Below the pieces are notes generated by a model that ran no database searches, had not been told where the DNA came from, and was given only the letters and a program-made list of their open reading frames with translations. From the NCBI GenBank assembly GCA_037447655.1, contig JBBHKE010000642.1:18501-82500 (forward strand): a stretch of 64,000 nucleotides of DNA, in the 5' to 3' direction. Source of the DNA: Zygnema cylindricum (taxonomy: Eukaryota > Streptophyta > Zygnematophyceae > Zygnematales > Zygnemataceae). Within the stretch, counting starts at the first letter, position 1; each line of letters starts with the position of its first letter. The translations under genes and the position numbers were made by a program. Below are positions 32,501 to 44,161 of this stretch, piece by piece.

Positions 32501-33518
32501 CGAACCCCGGGCAAGAGAATCTAGCCCATCAAAAAAATTCATCACAAATCGCCTCGCGAGGGGATTTCAGGGAAAATACCCCCAAACAAAGAATGAAAAA
32601 CGACCCAAGCACGGGCCACACGAGTGGTAAAATTTAAAGACGATGGAGAGTATTCTCTATTTTTCTTGTGCTGGTCACCGGCATGTACAAAAAAGGCTAA
32701 CATGTACGTAATAAATCTGCAAGGGTCTTAGACATCCACTTTCATTCGTGGATCCTTTCCAGAAAGTTAGCCCTATCGTTACCTTTCTCCTCTCCTTTTC
32801 ACGTTATCACTTTATCTCACACTTTTGAGAATAAGGCTTAACACTATTGTATGAAATAAAGATATTTCAAAAAAAAAATTGATTACCTTTAGGTATATTT
32901 TTATGGTAATTTGAGTGAGAAAAGTCAAAAAAAGAAAATCGGATAGCCATGGCGAAAAGTTCTTGAATTTGTGACGTCGACATTGTCACTAGTGAGCATG
33001 GCGTCACAAATCCCGAAACTTCTACAATGTCACAAAATTACAAAAATCTAGACGTCTACAACTATTGTTGTTTTTGTTGGCGTCACTAATTGTCGTAAGT
33101 TTCGTAATTGTTTTTAACCGTCACAAAGTTGAATCAACGTCTAAAACCATCACATGTCAAAGTTTCAATTTTCATTTTCACACATTGGGACGCTTTTCAA
33201 AGTAGTACGGAGAATCTTCACTGGAGACAAAAATATAGCTTCGAAGTATCGGTAACATGGGGATACAGCTTGAGACAGCTTCAATGATTTGAGATGGCCG
33301 CTAGAAACTGGTCGAGCCACTTGTTTTCCTACACGTGTAGCCCAAAAAAAAGCAAAATAGAATTTAGCTTCACCAAAGCGGCCCGTGAAAATATTATTTA
33401 AACCTTTTCGCCGTCTCATATTGTTCATGATTCGTCCAAAAACGGGAATACTTCCAAGAAAAACGTCTAAGGCTTGTAGTTTACAATATGGATTCGTTAC
33501 ATTCCTCCTATCATTTTT
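32501..33518. other. Non-coding sequence right of the Copia block
   Basis: No gene recognised. Contains an inverted pair ATTTGTGACG (32,967-32,976) and CGTCACAAAT (33,002-33,011). Around 33,180-33,290 a stretch resembles 44,170-44,260 (AGTACGGAGAATCTTC / TGTACGGAGAATTTTC). Likely old transposon debris. Confidence 0.4.
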
Positions 33519-33777
33519 GGGACTTTCGACACCTCGTGGGACCCTTCCCGCAGACCCAGACAAAAGTCGTAATCGGGTATCTAAAATAGGGTTTATAGGG
33601 TTAAGGTCAATTGTTTTTTGTTTTAAAAAAAAAAAAAAAACCAAGACCAAATAATAAACACTAAACATATGGTCGCGCGCAGAAAGCAGGAGGCCGCGGC
33701 GACGTGGACGCCTTCGGCACCCCTGCGGGTTTCTGAAACCTTGCAAGATCACGAATAGTACAGTATTGTACATTGCG
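33519..33777 (+). repeat. Dispersed repeat, copy 1 (other at 45,319-45,545)
   Basis: Both copies run: GGGAC(C)TTCG.CACCTCG, an A/T-rich fold-back centre with ATAGGGTTT, GGTCGCGCG, GACGTGGACGCCTTCGGCAC, and end in a GTAC-rich tail (AGTACAGTATTGTACATTG here). Same orientation, about 260 bp here. Family not recognised. Confidence 0.6.
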
Positions 33778-35180
33778 AATCATAAATAACCTTATGTAAG
33801 CTAATTCCCTCGCCCCAAATTTTGACTCTATCACCCTAAATAGAGTACATAATTCTAAATTATTTTTTATATTATTAAAGGTACTTTTTGAATCAACCTT
33901 AACAACTCTAATATAGTGTCGTTTTAAATAGTGTGGCGTACGGTTGGTCTCTAACCGTGCAAACTTGCACTTTATTAACAAGAATAGGAAAAAAAATGAT
34001 TTAATACGGGTTGTTAACATGTAACCGCGTCTTAACAAACTGTGTATTGTAAACGTCAAAATGACTTAAAACTGAATCTTGCGTTTTTCATGCACTGTGA
34101 ACCTCCGAGGTCGGTTTCGCGCATTATAAGAGATCCACGTCGGCCCCCCATCATCATTTCGTTTGACAACGTGCTGCGCCGCGCGGCCGTAAAAGGGTAT
34201 ATATATATTTAGGGTTTTTTTATTATTTTGTGTTTTTTTTATATAAAAAACACCAAACCACACCCGAAAAAACCCTTCACGTGTAAACCCTAACTAGATA
34301 CTCGGTTAGTCTCTTTTTAATGGTGAACCTATGGCGCATTTCAAACGGTGAAATGCAGGTTCACACGGTTCACCACACTAGGGAAACATGTAACATACCT
34401 TCCCACTACGTTTTGTCAGATTCTATTCGTGTACGTTTTGTCAAATTCTATTCGTGTACCTAATTTACAGTAAAGATATCAAAGTGGATAATCAGTACGG
34501 AAAAAAAACCCAAATTAGAGTTATCGATAAAATATGGTAAAATTTGTTTTTGAAAAAAAAATATTACACAAATTAGAATTGATAACTCTATTTTTTTTTC
34601 ATGTGTTACTCTAATTATTTCTTTACTCTAATTACGATTTGTGGTGTTGTGTACGAAAAAAATCTTTTCAAATGCTTTTGTTATTCCGGTATTTCTCTAG
34701 ACAAGTAAGGGTGGCGTTCCATCAGACAAAAAGTGATGTTGTTTACAAAAATCAAGACCTCTCCGTACTATGCTGTACTTCATATTTTGTTTTTATAAGC
34801 GAACAACGTTACATAGAATCTTCCCAATATTATCCTAAGGTCTGGGAGGTAACAATGACCGTTGGATATTTTTTCGCGAAGCATTTGCGTCGAAAGTTTC
34901 TGTAAATGGTGATGTACCTGGAGGAGGTACATCACTATTTATATAAAAAATAATAGCACCGACACTCTGGATAATGGACATATATGTTAAGACGACAACC
35001 ATAGATGTCCTATGCGCATAAAACGCACGGAGTAAACTAACGAATACTACATTCCGTGCGCATAAAACAATTTCACACTTTTAAAATTCGTAGGTAAAAG
35101 TCGTACTTTTTTAACAAGTACTAATAAAAATTTAAATATTCAATACCGTAAAAAAACTGATAAATGCAACGAACTAGCAG
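33778..35180. other. AT-rich non-coding sequence
   Basis: No gene seen. Holds poly-A/T runs, repeated TTCTATTCGTGTACG words at 34,420-34,460, and ACTCTAATTA-type sequence resembling the interior of the MITEs at 12,397 and 44,711. No intact element ends were found. Confidence 0.35.
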
Positions 35181-35188
35181 CGAGCGCC

Positions 35189-35600
35189 GGAATTTACGGT
35201 GTTTCCAACGGCGGCTTCTTTCTAAAGACGGAGTGGAGGACATATGAAAATACGCGCGCAAATGAAGCAAAACGGCTCAAGGAAGCCGCCATTGGAGACG
35301 CCATAAATTCCGCCGCTCGCCGCTCAGATAAAAATACGCGTGCGAGATGCCATTAATTTCGCCGCTCGCCGCTCAGATAAAAATACGCGTGCGAGAGGCC
35401 ATAAATTCCCAGCTCGCCGCTCAGGTAAAAATACGCGTGCGAGACGCCATAAATTCCGTCGCTCGCCGCTCAGATAAAAATACGCGCGCGCAAATGAAGC
35501 AAAACTGAACAAGCGGTGGGCGGCGGAATTTACAACGTCTCCAATTGGGGCTTCCTTCTGAAGACGGAGTGGAAGACATAAAAAATACGCGCGCGCAAAT
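35189..35600. repeat. Fold-back repeat with internal 49-bp minisatellite
   Basis: An arm GGAATTTACGGTGTTTCCAA (35,189) is followed by its inverse (35,279-35,311) and again by a direct copy (35,524-35,560). Between the second and third arms are four tandem units of 48-49 bp starting GCTCGCCGCTCAG at 35,315, 35,364, 35,412 and 35,461. The unit carries TACGCGTGCGAG. Non-coding. Confidence 0.75.
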
Positions 35601-36188
35601 GACGCAACGTTTTTTTTTTTATGTTCGTACAGTTTTCGTACAGTTTATGACGTATGAAATTTACAAATTGTACGAAACAAGCGAATACTACGTAGTAATC
35701 GGAAAAAAGTCCAAATCCGTACGAATAGGACATCTATGACGGCAACCAACGAAAATCGAAAAGTTTTGCACATGATATATACATTCAAAAATCTAACCAA
35801 AATCACAAAAGTAATCTCATAACGGACTTTCGTCGCGCTATTTTTGTTATCGTTCATCCGTCACACTATTTGTGGAAGCGCACATTCGTCAAGCGAAAAA
35901 GTAAAAATTATAAAAAAAAATGAGGTGGCATTTGACAAGTGTTTGCAAAGATTTGTATGGTACGATGCCCTGGTCCACACGTAAATGGTATGTAGATGCA
36001 AATTTCGAGGTGAAGTTGGTCGGTGTAAAAAATATTTGACGATTTTCAATTTACGATCTTAAATTACGTGGTACCACTCATTTCTAAGCAAGTGGATTAC
36101 AGACCCTGCGCAAAAGAAAATCGTTCAAAATGTAGCATCCTGTAATGTTGGCCGTACAATTACAGAAAATCTTGATAGAACGCCACCC
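35600..36188. other. Non-coding sequence left of the Harbinger element
   Basis: No gene or complete element found. Contains GTAC-rich words (TTCGTACAGTTTTCGTACAG near 35,624). Ends with the target duplication TAA of the PIF/Harbinger element. Confidence 0.35.
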
Positions 36189-37030
36189 TAAGGGCAAGGT
36201 TCCATTAGGGAAAAAATGACGTTGTTTACTGTAATCCGTACTGTTTCGTACAGTGCCGTACCAAAAAAAAAAATTGTCAGAAAAACATGGCTACTGAAAG
36301 AGGGATTTGATTCTCCATATTTATGTGTGTTAATGTGGATCGTCGGATGCATAATCGGATTTGACATCGTCTGACACTTTCTGTTCGCAACAAGTGACCC
36401 CAAGTAGGTCAATTCTCAGCGCCTGAACGAATTGCATCGTGCCTCGTGGAAAAGTTATCCAAGTTCCACGACGAACGCGCGAGCAGGTGAGTACACGTCG
36501 CATATGACATGTTACTTTTGCCAGGGAGGATGTGATGTCACCCACGGACATCACCCTCTTGTGATGCTCGCCCCTTCAAAAATGTTGGGTTTGAAATTTT
36601 TGAGGGTTTCGCAGTTTGCCGCCTTGCCATTCCCATTTCAAATGGAAATTCTCCCATTTTTACAAATTGCCGCATTTCCCTCCCGTTTTATAATGAAGTT
36701 CTATTTACTTCAATAGTTTGCGCGCTTTTTTGGTAGTTTGTGTTTGAATTTTTTTAAGAGTTCACAATTTTGCCGCTCCTTTCTGGCACTCCGTTTTTGA
36801 AAATTTCCTCAATGTTTCAAATTTGACCCAATATTTACAAGCGTTTTTTAGGGTTTTAGCAGCAGAGGGTAGCACCTCCCACCGATTTACTAGTTTTTTT
36901 TTTAGGTGTTTGCCTAAATAACGAGGTGAAGATGGAATACATCATTCAACCAAACCACAAGTGTCTTTCCATTGTATGTTTAAAAAGCTTGTCTGTTTGT
37001 ACCTTCTGTGATCATTTACTCACCAGCAGT

Positions 37031-38609
37031 ATGTCTTTCCCACTAGGTGGATACAACCCTTTTGGGTATCATCCAAGAATGTTACGTTTTCCAATTCCTC
37101 CTATAAATTACGTCGTCATCGAAGAAAATGGTCGAAGTAATGAGGAACCATTAAACCATGAAAGAGGACGCAATGACCGTGTGAGCAACGATACAGGTGA
37201 CCTTCTTCTCTTTTTTCCTTCTTTAAATTTCTTCTTCTTCAATACCTTGTTTTCTTCTTCAGTTTTGTCTTCTTTTCCAATATTTTTTTTAAGGCTTCAT
37301 TTTCGTCTTCTTCTTCAAATTCATTTTCTCTCTTCTTTTCGTGTTTATATTTTTTCTTATTCTCCTCCCCCTCCTTAATACTTCTTTACTTTCTGCTTCA
37401 TCAACCTCTTCTTATTCTTCAACTTTTTCTCATTTTTCCTTCTTCTAATTTCTTCTTCTTCTTCAATATCTTGTTTTCTTCTTCAGTTTTGTCTTCTTCT
37501 CCAATATTTTTTTTTTATTTTTCAATTTCATCTTCTTCTTGAAATTCATCTTCTTTCTTGTTCTTCTTCTTCTCCTTTTTCTTATTCTTCATCTTTCACA
37601 AATGTGTTTTTTCTTATTTAATGTTTTTAGTTGTGAAATTTCTACCGTATACCTGTATCTATTTCTGAAATATCCTTCTTCTTGTTCCAAATCCTCGTTG
37701 TTGTATTCTTGTGTGCTTTTTCAAGACGGTGGTGTAAGCACCCTACGTTCGACTGAAAAACGATCAAAAACAACGGGAAACCAAGGAGGTGGGGGGAAGG
37801 GGCGTAAAGCAAAAGAAGTAGGTAAGAATAAAACACAAGGAGGTTCGCAAGAAGGAAACATAAACGGTGCATCTCCAAAGTCCCCTCTGACCTCTCACCG
37901 ATGGACCACGGATGAAGCGATAAAGCTCATCACATTGAAGGTGGGGGAGATGTGAAGCGAGAAGATGAACCGCCTGCAGGCCACACATCGCACAGCTGAG
38001 GAAAAGTGGAGGTTAATCAGTGAACAGGTGGAACAAGGAGGTGTGTACAAACCCGGTAGGACTTGTCAACAGAAATGGGAAAATGTATTTAGAGATTTTA
38101 AAAAAGTTAAGGATTGGCAATGTAAGATACCTAGTGGGGCTTTAGATTATTGGGGGACGGCATCGGATGAAAGGACAGATAAAAAACTACCTGGAGGTTT
38201 TGACGAGAGGTTTTATACGATTATAAGTGAGGGAACAACTGGGAACGAAGACATACAACCTACACATGTGAGGGACACTTTCGTGCGTAGTCAGCAAGGG
38301 TCAAGTAGTCTTGATGAGTCATCACCCGACACACAACCAAGCGATAACATATTATCTAACAGTTCAGGAAAGCGTCGTAGACTTCAGAAGGAGGAGGCAA
38401 CCGCTGCACGATCGCTGGAAGTTAAAGAGTTTCGACAAATTGCTGTTGATATTCATGAGAAAACTGTGAAAGAAACTAACAACACCATCGACAAGTTCAA
38501 GGACATGCTCGCTGCAAACTGGGAAAAGACGGAACAAGGAAGACTCCGTCTAATTAATGCCGTGTGTAAACTCGCAGAGCGAGGGGGTGGTCGCTACACA
38601 TTCAACTAA
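37031..38609 (+). pseudogene. Harbinger ORF1, Myb/trihelix-like DNA-binding protein with one stop
   Basis: In PIF/Harbinger elements this partner protein binds DNA and helps bring the transposase to the nucleus and the ends. Exon 1 is 37,031-37,196 (MSFPLGGYNPFGYHPRM..), intron 37,197-37,725 (GT..AG, T-rich), exon 2 37,726-38,609; phases agree. Exon 2 has a basic Gly-rich stretch. The trihelix-like domain (HRWTTDEAIKLITLKVGEM, stop, then HRTAEEKWRLISEQV and TCQQKWENVFRDFKKVKDWQ) follows, and then a coiled, Lys/Glu-rich end. The TGA at 37,953-37,955 lies inside the domain with both sides in frame; TGA can arise from CGA by one change. Confidence 0.78.
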
Positions 38610-39079
38610 ATCCGGAAATTGTGAGGTAGATTAATGAGGGGAAATAGTGTTATACTCCAATCTCCGGCCTTACATTCACCTCTTTTCCCATGTGTTTTTC
38701 ATCAACAACACTTTCCAATTTCTATATACAAATTTTTTTGAATTGCAATTTAGCCTAGAATTAGTGTGGTAAAGGGGGGTTATGTTGACCTTTTTTTTGG
38801 GGGGTTTATTTCATTGTGATCTCTTTATATGCTTAGTTGAGATAGAAGGGAATGGGAAAATTACCATCGATAGAAGAGAAGGGTGGCTACATTTTGTGAA
38901 TTTTATATTTTTTGCGTTTTTTCGTTGTTTTTTGTATTTCAAAATTCGAGTGTGAAATGTCAAAAAGTTTTAGTACAAACGACTTTCGACCCGTTTTTGC
39001 AATGTGTTATTGTAACTTTGTTGTACACTTGTCATACGTCATAATTTGTTCTTGTTCATGTTGCTCTGTTTATAGATAT

Positions 39080-39720
39080 ATTGTTGTTCCTCGTGGTGGT
39101 CAGACAGTTGTTTATTGTTATGTCGTTGTTCCTCCTGGTGGTCAGACAGTTGAAGCGCAGGCAGTTGCTGCAGCTGCTGCTGGACAGACATTTGTTGTTA
39201 TTGCTGGGGCAGTTGCTACTGCTGGTGCTACGCAGGCAGTTGCGGCTGCAGATCAGACAGTTGATGCTGCTGGGAAGGACAGCTGCTGGTGCCGCCGGGC
39301 AGACAGTTGCAGCTACTTGGCAGACAGTTGCTGCTACAGTCTGCTGCTGCCGAGAAGACAGTTGCTGCTCTGAAGCAGCAGACGTTGCTGCAGCCGAACA
39401 GACAGTTGTTGCTGCTGAGCATGTTGCTGCTGCTGAGCATGACAGCTGCTGGTGCTGCCGGTCAGATCGGCAGACAGTTGCTGCTGAGCAGACAGTTGCT
39501 GCTGCTGCTGAGCAAACACTTGCTGTTGCTACTCGGCAGACAGTTGTTGCTGCTGCTGGGTAGACAGTTGCTGCTGCTCCTGAGCAGACACTTGCTGTTG
39601 CTACTCGGCAGACAGTTGCTGCTGCTGGGTAGACAGTTGCTGCTGCTCGGCAGACAGTTGCTGCTGGTGTTGGTATTGAAGAGACAGTTGCTACTGCGGC
39701 TGGTGCTGAGGTGTTTGGAT
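39080..39720. repeat. CTG/CAG-rich minisatellite inside the Harbinger element
   Basis: About 640 bp built from variants of GACAGTTGCTGCTGCTG with GAGCAGACA/GGGCAGACA linkers. Open frames exist on both strands only because the triplet repeat lacks stops. It lies between ORF1 and the transposase, and no protein family is recognised. Confidence 0.8.
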
Positions 39721-40471
39721 CAAAAATACATAACATAATAATGATTATGAAAAAATGACGTTATGAATTTTGATTTTGAGCTCTATAACTTTGACTTCAA
39801 ACCTTAGAAATAAAAACTTATACGATAATCTAAATTTATGCACTCAAAAAGTAAACAATGACATTGGAAAATAAATTTTGAACAAAAATTAAAAAACTAA
39901 AAAAAAAAATTTTGCATCAGTTCAATCTTTAAATGTAGAAAACAAGGTCGATCCGACATATCAGTATACATGTTCAATTCCGGGCATTAGAAGAGAGGAA
40001 GAGAGAAAGAGAGAGAGGATACATATTTTGCATAATTTCAACATTCTGAATTGATTTCAATCTCGCGGTGCGAGTACATGGATACAAAAGGGAAAGCCCT
40101 ACATTGATAGTATTGGAAACACAAACATGTGTACTTGCTATGCATTCTTTAAATAGAAAGTGTCAACCTAGCTCACATTGCTAACATTGCTACAAGTGTA
40201 TCCCTATGAGAGTGCTTCTTAGAAGTGTTGTTGCCACAGTATTCATCGGAATGGTTCTTGACAAGCTCGTATGTTATGAAGCTAAAATTGCATAACCCAA
40301 AAAAACTCGTGGAGAGTCAAATTCACAATGCAACATATATCTCCTCGTCACTAGAGGGACAGGAAACACAAAATCCAGAGAAACAAAAAAAAAATGAAAC
40401 ATGGAAAACATGGTCAGAATTCCCCTTTGTAAGTAAATTCCCCTTTGTAAGTAAAACGTCAGACGGCTCAA

Positions 40472-40800
40472 ACTTGGTTGAACGCAACACGGGAGACAAG
40501 GAGACAACACGAAACAGAGGTCGAGAGATGAGTCAAAAGGAGACGAAGAGAGGCAAACTTGGTTGAACGCAACACGGGAGACAAAGTGACAACACGAAAC
40601 AGAGGTCGAGAGATGAGTCAAAAGGAGACAAAGAGAGGCAAAGAGAGGCAAACTTGGTTGAACGCAACACGGGAGACAAGAAGACAACACCAAACAGAGG
40701 TCGAGAGATGAGTCAAAAGGAGACAAAGAGAGGCAAAGAGAGGCAGAGAGAGGTATGGAGGCAAAGAGAGGCAGAGAGAGGTATAGAGAGTTGGAGGAAG
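40472..40800. repeat. Three tandem ~85-95-bp repeats inside the Harbinger element
   Basis: Units start ACTTGGTTGAACGCAACACG at 40,472, 40,557 and 40,652. Each contains GGTCGAGAGATGAGTCAAAA. The spacing grows from 85 to 95 because AAGAGAGGCA is added. The repeat runs into AGAGAGGC-type purine-rich sequence continuing to about 41,260. Confidence 0.8.
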
Positions 40801-41359
40801 ACATAGAAAGAATGAGAGAGAGAGACAAGAGGGATTTCCAAGGAAACGAGAGTAGCTGATTTTGTAAAAGATATACGATTTTACGTTCAAAAAATAATTA
40901 AGTAAAAATAAAAATAATACATTGAAAAACTGGTAAATAAAGAACAACAGTAATAATAAGAATGAAAAGGGATTTTTTTTTGGGAAAAATAAAATAACTA
41001 GAGTAGAAGAAAGGGGGGTAAAAAAAATGGGGGGGGGGGGGAAGAAGGGAACAAACAGTAAGAAATACAAAAAACAGTAATACTAATGGTAATACTAATA
41101 AAAAAAAAAAACTGAAAATAAAAGAAAAAGAAGAAAAGAACAAATGGGAAAGGAGAATAAAAAAAGATGAAAGAAAAAAAAGGGGAAAAAAAAGGACGGA
41201 GAGAGAAAAAAAAAGGGGAGAGGGACACAAAGGGGAGAGAGAGAGACAAAGGTAGGGAGACAAGGACATAGTTTTCCGTTTCCAATAGAAATAGGGAGGT
41301 AAGCGAGCATGAGAAAAAATAAGTTGGCCAAGAAAGAGACTCACCATTTCGTCAACCAA

Positions 41360-42580
41360 TCAAAACTGTAAATTCAGTACATGCCTCTCAAAATGATCTT
41401 GAGCTAAAACATCCCGTAGTGCCTTCCCTTTCTCATCGGAGTATGCATCCCTCTCTTCTCCGCCGACACACAATTCCTCCTCGTTTGGGGGGGTTGACGG
41501 TGGAGAATCCTCATCTAGGTATCTTATGTTCTCCTCCAACAACAAATTATGTAAAGTGCATACCGTGATAATCATGTCCACTAACCGCTCCATGTTCGGT
41601 AAATTTATTTTTCGACTAATGATTGGCCATTGTTTTTTTATAATTCCGAACACTCTCTCCGCACACATACGTCTACTACTGTGAAAATAGTTGAACGATT
41701 TTTCTGGTTCCCCTAAGTTTGACCCAGGGTACGGTGTTATCACGTGCTTACTTAACGGATACCCTGCATCCGCAATAAGAAAAGGTGGCACATCTACCAA
41801 ACCAACATCAACCGACGGCCCTTGCAATCCCCCTCCAAACAAGATAGCATTCCCTATTCTGGAATTTCTAAAGACTCTAGAGTCATTAACACTTCCAGCC
41901 CATCCTACGCAAGCATCTAGTATTCGGGTGTTCGGAGCCACCACGGCCTGCAAGATAGTAGAGTAATTCCTCTCCCTATCGTACCAATCCGACGAACGCA
42001 TATGAGCACCTAACCCTATATTGATGTGAGTAGCGTCGATGGCGCCGCAGCAGTTGGGAAATTGAAACTTATAGTCTTTAAAAGCTTCTACTAGCTGATT
42101 AAATCTCCTTTCTGTTGGCCATTTTATCAACCTTGGGGTCAATATTTCCCACATGGCCCGGCAAAATATTGCTTGTTTTCTTGTTGCAGTCACTCTACTC
42201 ACGCCAAAAAGATCCCCTACTGAAGTTGCGGTATTTCCCGTCGCTAGACGGTAAAGGACCATCTCAATTTGCCGGATTACATCAAGCTTCCTATTAGGGA
42301 TGTTTATAAAACACGGCGCAGGATTAGTCTCCATCCGATGCCCTATTTCTTCAGCCAAATAATGTACTAGGTGTTTGGGAAGGCGGAAAAGTTCTCTATA
42401 TCTACCATTATCATACTCATGAAGGAGTGTCATGGAGAAATGTAAACTCCGAGGTCGAATGTAGTACTCTCCCTTAGACCTACGTCGTTTATGTATGCAA
42501 AGCAGCATACTAAAACTCTCGACCAGATTTCCAAAGATTTGGGAAGCTGCCATGATGTTCCTTTGAACAAGGAATATCAT
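41360..42580 (-). CDS. PIF/Harbinger DDE transposase
   Basis: 406-residue uninterrupted reading frame of the DDE_Tnp_4/HARBI1 family, which cuts the element out and inserts it at TTA/TAA. A helix-turn-helix-like part (about residues 100-140, VGDLFGVSRVTATRK) precedes the catalytic domain. CGAIDATHI (Asp182), IADAGYP (Asp271) and CAERVFGIIKKQW (Glu308) form the DDE triad with normal spacing. The same frame continues upstream to an ATG at 42,664 (MEQLLAILILLNELEDD), but a TAG at 42,611-42,613 interrupts it after 17 codons. The original N-terminus is probably there, and the start at 42,580 is a fallback. Confidence 0.85.
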   Translation of the reverse strand: MIFLVQRNIMAASQIFGNLVESFSMLLCIHKRRRSKGEYYIRPRSLHFSMTLLHEYDNGRYRELFRLPKHLVHYLAEEIGHRMETNPAPCFINIPNRKLDVIRQIEMVLYRLATGNTATSVGDLFGVSRVTATRKQAIFCRAMWEILTPRLIKWPTERRFNQLVEAFKDYKFQFPNCCGAIDATHINIGLGAHMRSSDWYDRERNYSTILQAVVAPNTRILDACVGWAGSVNDSRVFRNSRIGNAILFGGGLQGPSVDVGLVDVPPFLIADAGYPLSKHVITPYPGSNLGEPEKSFNYFHSSRRMCAERVFGIIKKQWPIISRKINLPNMERLVDMIITVCTLHNLLLEENIRYLDEDSPPSTPPNEEELCVGGEERDAYSDEKGKALRDVLAQDHFERHVLNLQF

Positions 42581-43266
42581 GATGGTTAAAATGATAATTT
42601 CCTCCTCGGACTAGTCATCCTCAAGTTCATTAAGGAGGATAAGTATGGCCAGCAACTGCTCCATTTTGAAGAAATCAAGGGAAAATGAAGCCTAGCGACG
42701 CTGCTGCGAAGGTTTTAGGTCAAAGACAGACGATTAGGAGAGAGCCATGGTAATATTTTAAAGAATACTCTCCTCCCTGTAACATGACCAGACCGTACAT
42801 TTTGTACATCATTGTACATTACGTACGACGTCCTTTGGTACACATTTTGCGTTATCAACTTCCTGCGTAAGATTCTAAATAGATTCGCACGTGGAATAAC
42901 ATCTTACGTGGACCCAACCAGCAAGTGCCACGCGGAATAAGTGTCGGTTACTGACCCGACACAATGGAACGGTCCCGTCAGTAAACGATTTTTTGACGTT
43001 TACTGAAAGCACCTAATGGAACAACGCTCTAAATCGCGCGATTCTTTCGCGGACGTCCACCAAATTTAGTACTCTATATTCATAACACCTAAAAACCCCT
43101 TTACAAACAAGTTCGATCTGCTTTTACTGTTACAGCGTGCGGGTGGACGTCTGAAATTGAAGTCGAGTGGGAAGTTTCGCAACCTTTTGTGTATCGTTTA
43201 TGTGTCACATGTTTCGTACACGTCTACGCTTGTCACTTTTTGAAGTAACAAGTTATTTGCGATTAC

Positions 43267-44161
43267 TAGTGTTGTGTATCGGTAAAAAACTTATCGCGAT
43301 AACACCGATACCGATAGTTATCGGTTATCGAATGGTCAGAGGTTCCGATATATCGGTCTAGGACCAACAAATTCCATATCGGCGATAACTTAAAAAAGAT
43401 ATAGTATGCATACAATAGTACTTTATAACATACTATATTATTTTATTGACTTTATATAGCGTGGCATGCCACGTACAAAAACCTGTTGCGTTACCGTATA
43501 ACTGCAATTTATTACGGACAGCGCAGCACATAAACGTTGGTCGGTTAACTGAACAAAAAATTTACGGCGACGCACGAAATTTTACTAAAAAACTGGTGAA
43601 CATGGAACTGGAAAAGGACGACGGACACAAAAGTACAACGGACGCAAAATAACATTCTGCGCGCCGCCGGAATTGAACAGACGACTTGGAATGAGAAAAC
43701 ACGAGCGGACGGGCCAGCGTGAGCGTCGGCATCCCGGAATGGCTTTTTTGGCAGCTTCTGCCAAAAAAGCCGACAGATTGACACGTGGCAAGTCCCCACT
43801 GGATCTCAAGGAATAAAGGGACAAAGCCATGGCGTCGGATGTGAAAAATACATCATTTTTACAGGATCCGTATCAAAACCGTACAGCTCTCATGGCGGCT
43901 ACTGTACTTTCTGTGCTTGTACACGTCCGGGGAATAAGACGTACAGTTGAGTGTACAGGCCGTACATTTATTTGTACGGTCTGTACATTTATCGCCGATA
44001 TTTATCGTTATCGGCATGATTGCCGATAAGTACCCGATATTATCGGTTACTTATTGGCGATAAGACCGATGTCGATATATCGTACCAATATATCGATTAT
44101 TAGATACCCGGAAAAAGGCCCATATCAGTTATCGGCAAATCATTACCGATACACAACACCA
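43267..44161. mobile_element. hAT-like non-autonomous element with 8-bp target duplication
   Basis: 895 bp between TAGTGTTGTGTATCGGTAA and the complement of TGGTGTTGTGTATCGGTAA at the right end. Identical 8-bp GCGATTAC duplications flank it (43,259-43,266 and 44,162-44,169). An 8-bp duplication with short ends of this kind is typical of hAT transposons. No coding capacity. The interior is full of TATCGGTTATCG words and a GTAC-rich block at 43,880-43,990, and has a perfect 14-bp hairpin at 43,741-43,771. Confidence 0.85.

Larger units (their letters stand above)
36192..43029. mobile_element. PIF/Harbinger DNA transposon, full length
   Basis: 6,838 bp. The left end GGGCAAGGTTCCATTAGG (36,192-36,209) pairs with the complement of the right end, GAGCGTTGTTCCATTAGG (43,012-43,029), 14 of 18 identical. 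The 3-bp duplication TAA flanks both sides (36,189-36,191 and 43,030-43,032), as known for PIF/Harbinger (TTA/TAA). Subterminal GTTTACTG motifs occur at both ends. It encodes the two proteins such elements need, a Myb/trihelix-like ORF1 (plus) and a DDE transposase (minus), in convergent orientation. Each has one in-frame stop. Confidence 0.88.

Noticed and set aside
33165..33773. 202-codon open frame on the minus strand
   Set aside because: Overlaps a dispersed repeat with a poly-A run and debris also found at 44,170; no family resemblance.
35315..35510. Regularly spaced 48-49-bp units considered as a CRISPR array
   Set aside because: Units are contiguous tandem copies without unique spacers, in plant nuclear DNA.
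39056..39738. Long Leu- or Ala-rich frames on both strands
   Set aside because: Produced by a stop-free CTG/CAG-type repeat; both strands are equally open.
40274..41359. Several Ser/Phe/Leu-rich minus-strand frames
   Set aside because: Antisense of purine-rich low-complexity DNA inside the Harbinger element.
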